Source: UBA11524 sp964391995 (GTDB taxonomy: Bacteria; Bacillota; Clostridia; Christensenellales; Aristaeellaceae). Taken from it: a stretch of 5,973 nucleotides of DNA. A program made the position numbers and the translations under genes. A model generated the notes under the pieces. It saw only the letters and a program-made list of their open reading frames with translations. It was not told where the DNA came from and did not search any database. Shown here in pieces: positions 5,803-5,973 of the stretch (the first letter of the stretch is position 1; every line of letters starts with the position of its first letter). The DNA lies in contig CAYMOM010000120.1 in the NCBI GenBank assembly GCA_964391995.1, forward strand, positions 1 through 5,973, written 5' to 3'.

Positions 5803-5831
5803 TTGAATGGGGCCTGAAATCGTGCTATACT
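5803..5831 (+). promoter_or_regulatory. Predicted promoter of the plus-strand TraX-like gene
   Basis: TTGAAT (5803-5808), a 17-base spacer, and TATACT (5826-5831) preceded by TGC form an extended -10 promoter. Transcription would start near 5838, about 24 bases before the start codon. The string TATACTGTGC (5826-5835) also occurs at the -10 of the response regulator promoter on the other strand. The 120-base divergent gap should also hold the PDZ promoter, but I see only a weak GATAAT (minus, 5767-5762) without a well-placed -35. Confidence 0.6.
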
Positions 5832-5861
5832 GTGCCATATCCTGCTGAAGGAGGCTGCATG

Positions 5862-5973
5862 ATGGAGAAAAAGCTTGCAGGCAACACAGCCACCGGCTGG
5901 CTGAAGGTGATTGCCCTTGTGTTCATGTTCTGCGACCATGCGGGGAAGATGCTCCTGCCCGGCGTGCCGGAGA
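5862..5973 (+). CDS. TraX family protein, N-terminal fragment (runs off window)
   Basis: The 37 visible complete codons encode a short polar start and then a membrane helix, WLKVIALVFMFCDHAGKMLLPG. The pattern L-K-x-I-A-L-x-x-M-x-x-D-H-x-G-K is the start of TraX-family membrane proteins, named after the F-plasmid pilin acetylase. In Firmicutes these are usually chromosomal proteins with many helices and unknown acyl-transfer targets. The ATG at 5862 is preferred over the adjacent one at 5859 because GGAGG (5850-5854) is seven rather than four bases away. It is transcribed away from the PDZ gene. With only the first helix visible the call rests on one motif; another multi-helix membrane protein is possible. 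Confidence 0.65.
   Translation, partial: MEKKLAGNTATGWLKVIALVFMFCDHAGKMLLPGVPE

Overview
The window looks like ordinary chromosome from a GC-rich anaerobic Firmicute. Gut Clostridia of the Oscillospiraceae/Ruminococcaceae type are my best guess. The grounds are strong Shine-Dalgarno sites (AAGGAGG, AGGAG), a TTG start, extended -10 promoters, a PhoB-type two-component pair, LuxS, and a short DtxR/MntR-type regulator of the kind seen in anaerobic Firmicutes. The species cannot be named from the sequence alone.

Layout, read along the minus strand from right to left: a membrane-anchored PDZ protein (5741-5388); an OmpR/PhoB response regulator (5334-4666) with its own promoter, overlapping by 14 bases the sensor histidine kinase that follows (4679-3213); a promoter; a MATE-family transporter (3097-1715) overlapping by 11 bases luxS (1725-1261); a calcineurin-like metallophosphoesterase (1248-553) 12 bases after luxS; then a promoter with a palindrome and a small DtxR/MntR-family metalloregulator (470-111). 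On the plus strand, a TraX-family gene starts at 5862 behind a good promoter and runs off the right end. At the left end, about 110 non-coding bases hold a GC-rich hairpin and a plus-strand intrinsic terminator for a gene lying outside the window.

How the genes may work together: the regulator/kinase pair is one signalling unit, and the lone PDZ protein beside it could be an accessory. MATE, luxS and the phosphoesterase form one tight transcription unit. LuxS recycles S-ribosylhomocysteine and releases the AI-2 precursor, while MATE is an exporter of unknown substrate. No clear terminator separates the kinase from the MATE promoter, so read-through is possible. The metalloregulator probably has its own promoter, whose -35 lies in a perfect 9-bp inverted repeat that could be an operator.

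I see no CRISPR array, tRNA, rRNA, insertion sequence, phage gene or clearly new multi-gene system. The points most worth a second look are the mixed MntR/DtxR metal site, the altered metal motif in the phosphoesterase, the palindrome at the regulator promoter, the MATE-luxS overlap and the stand-alone PDZ protein.
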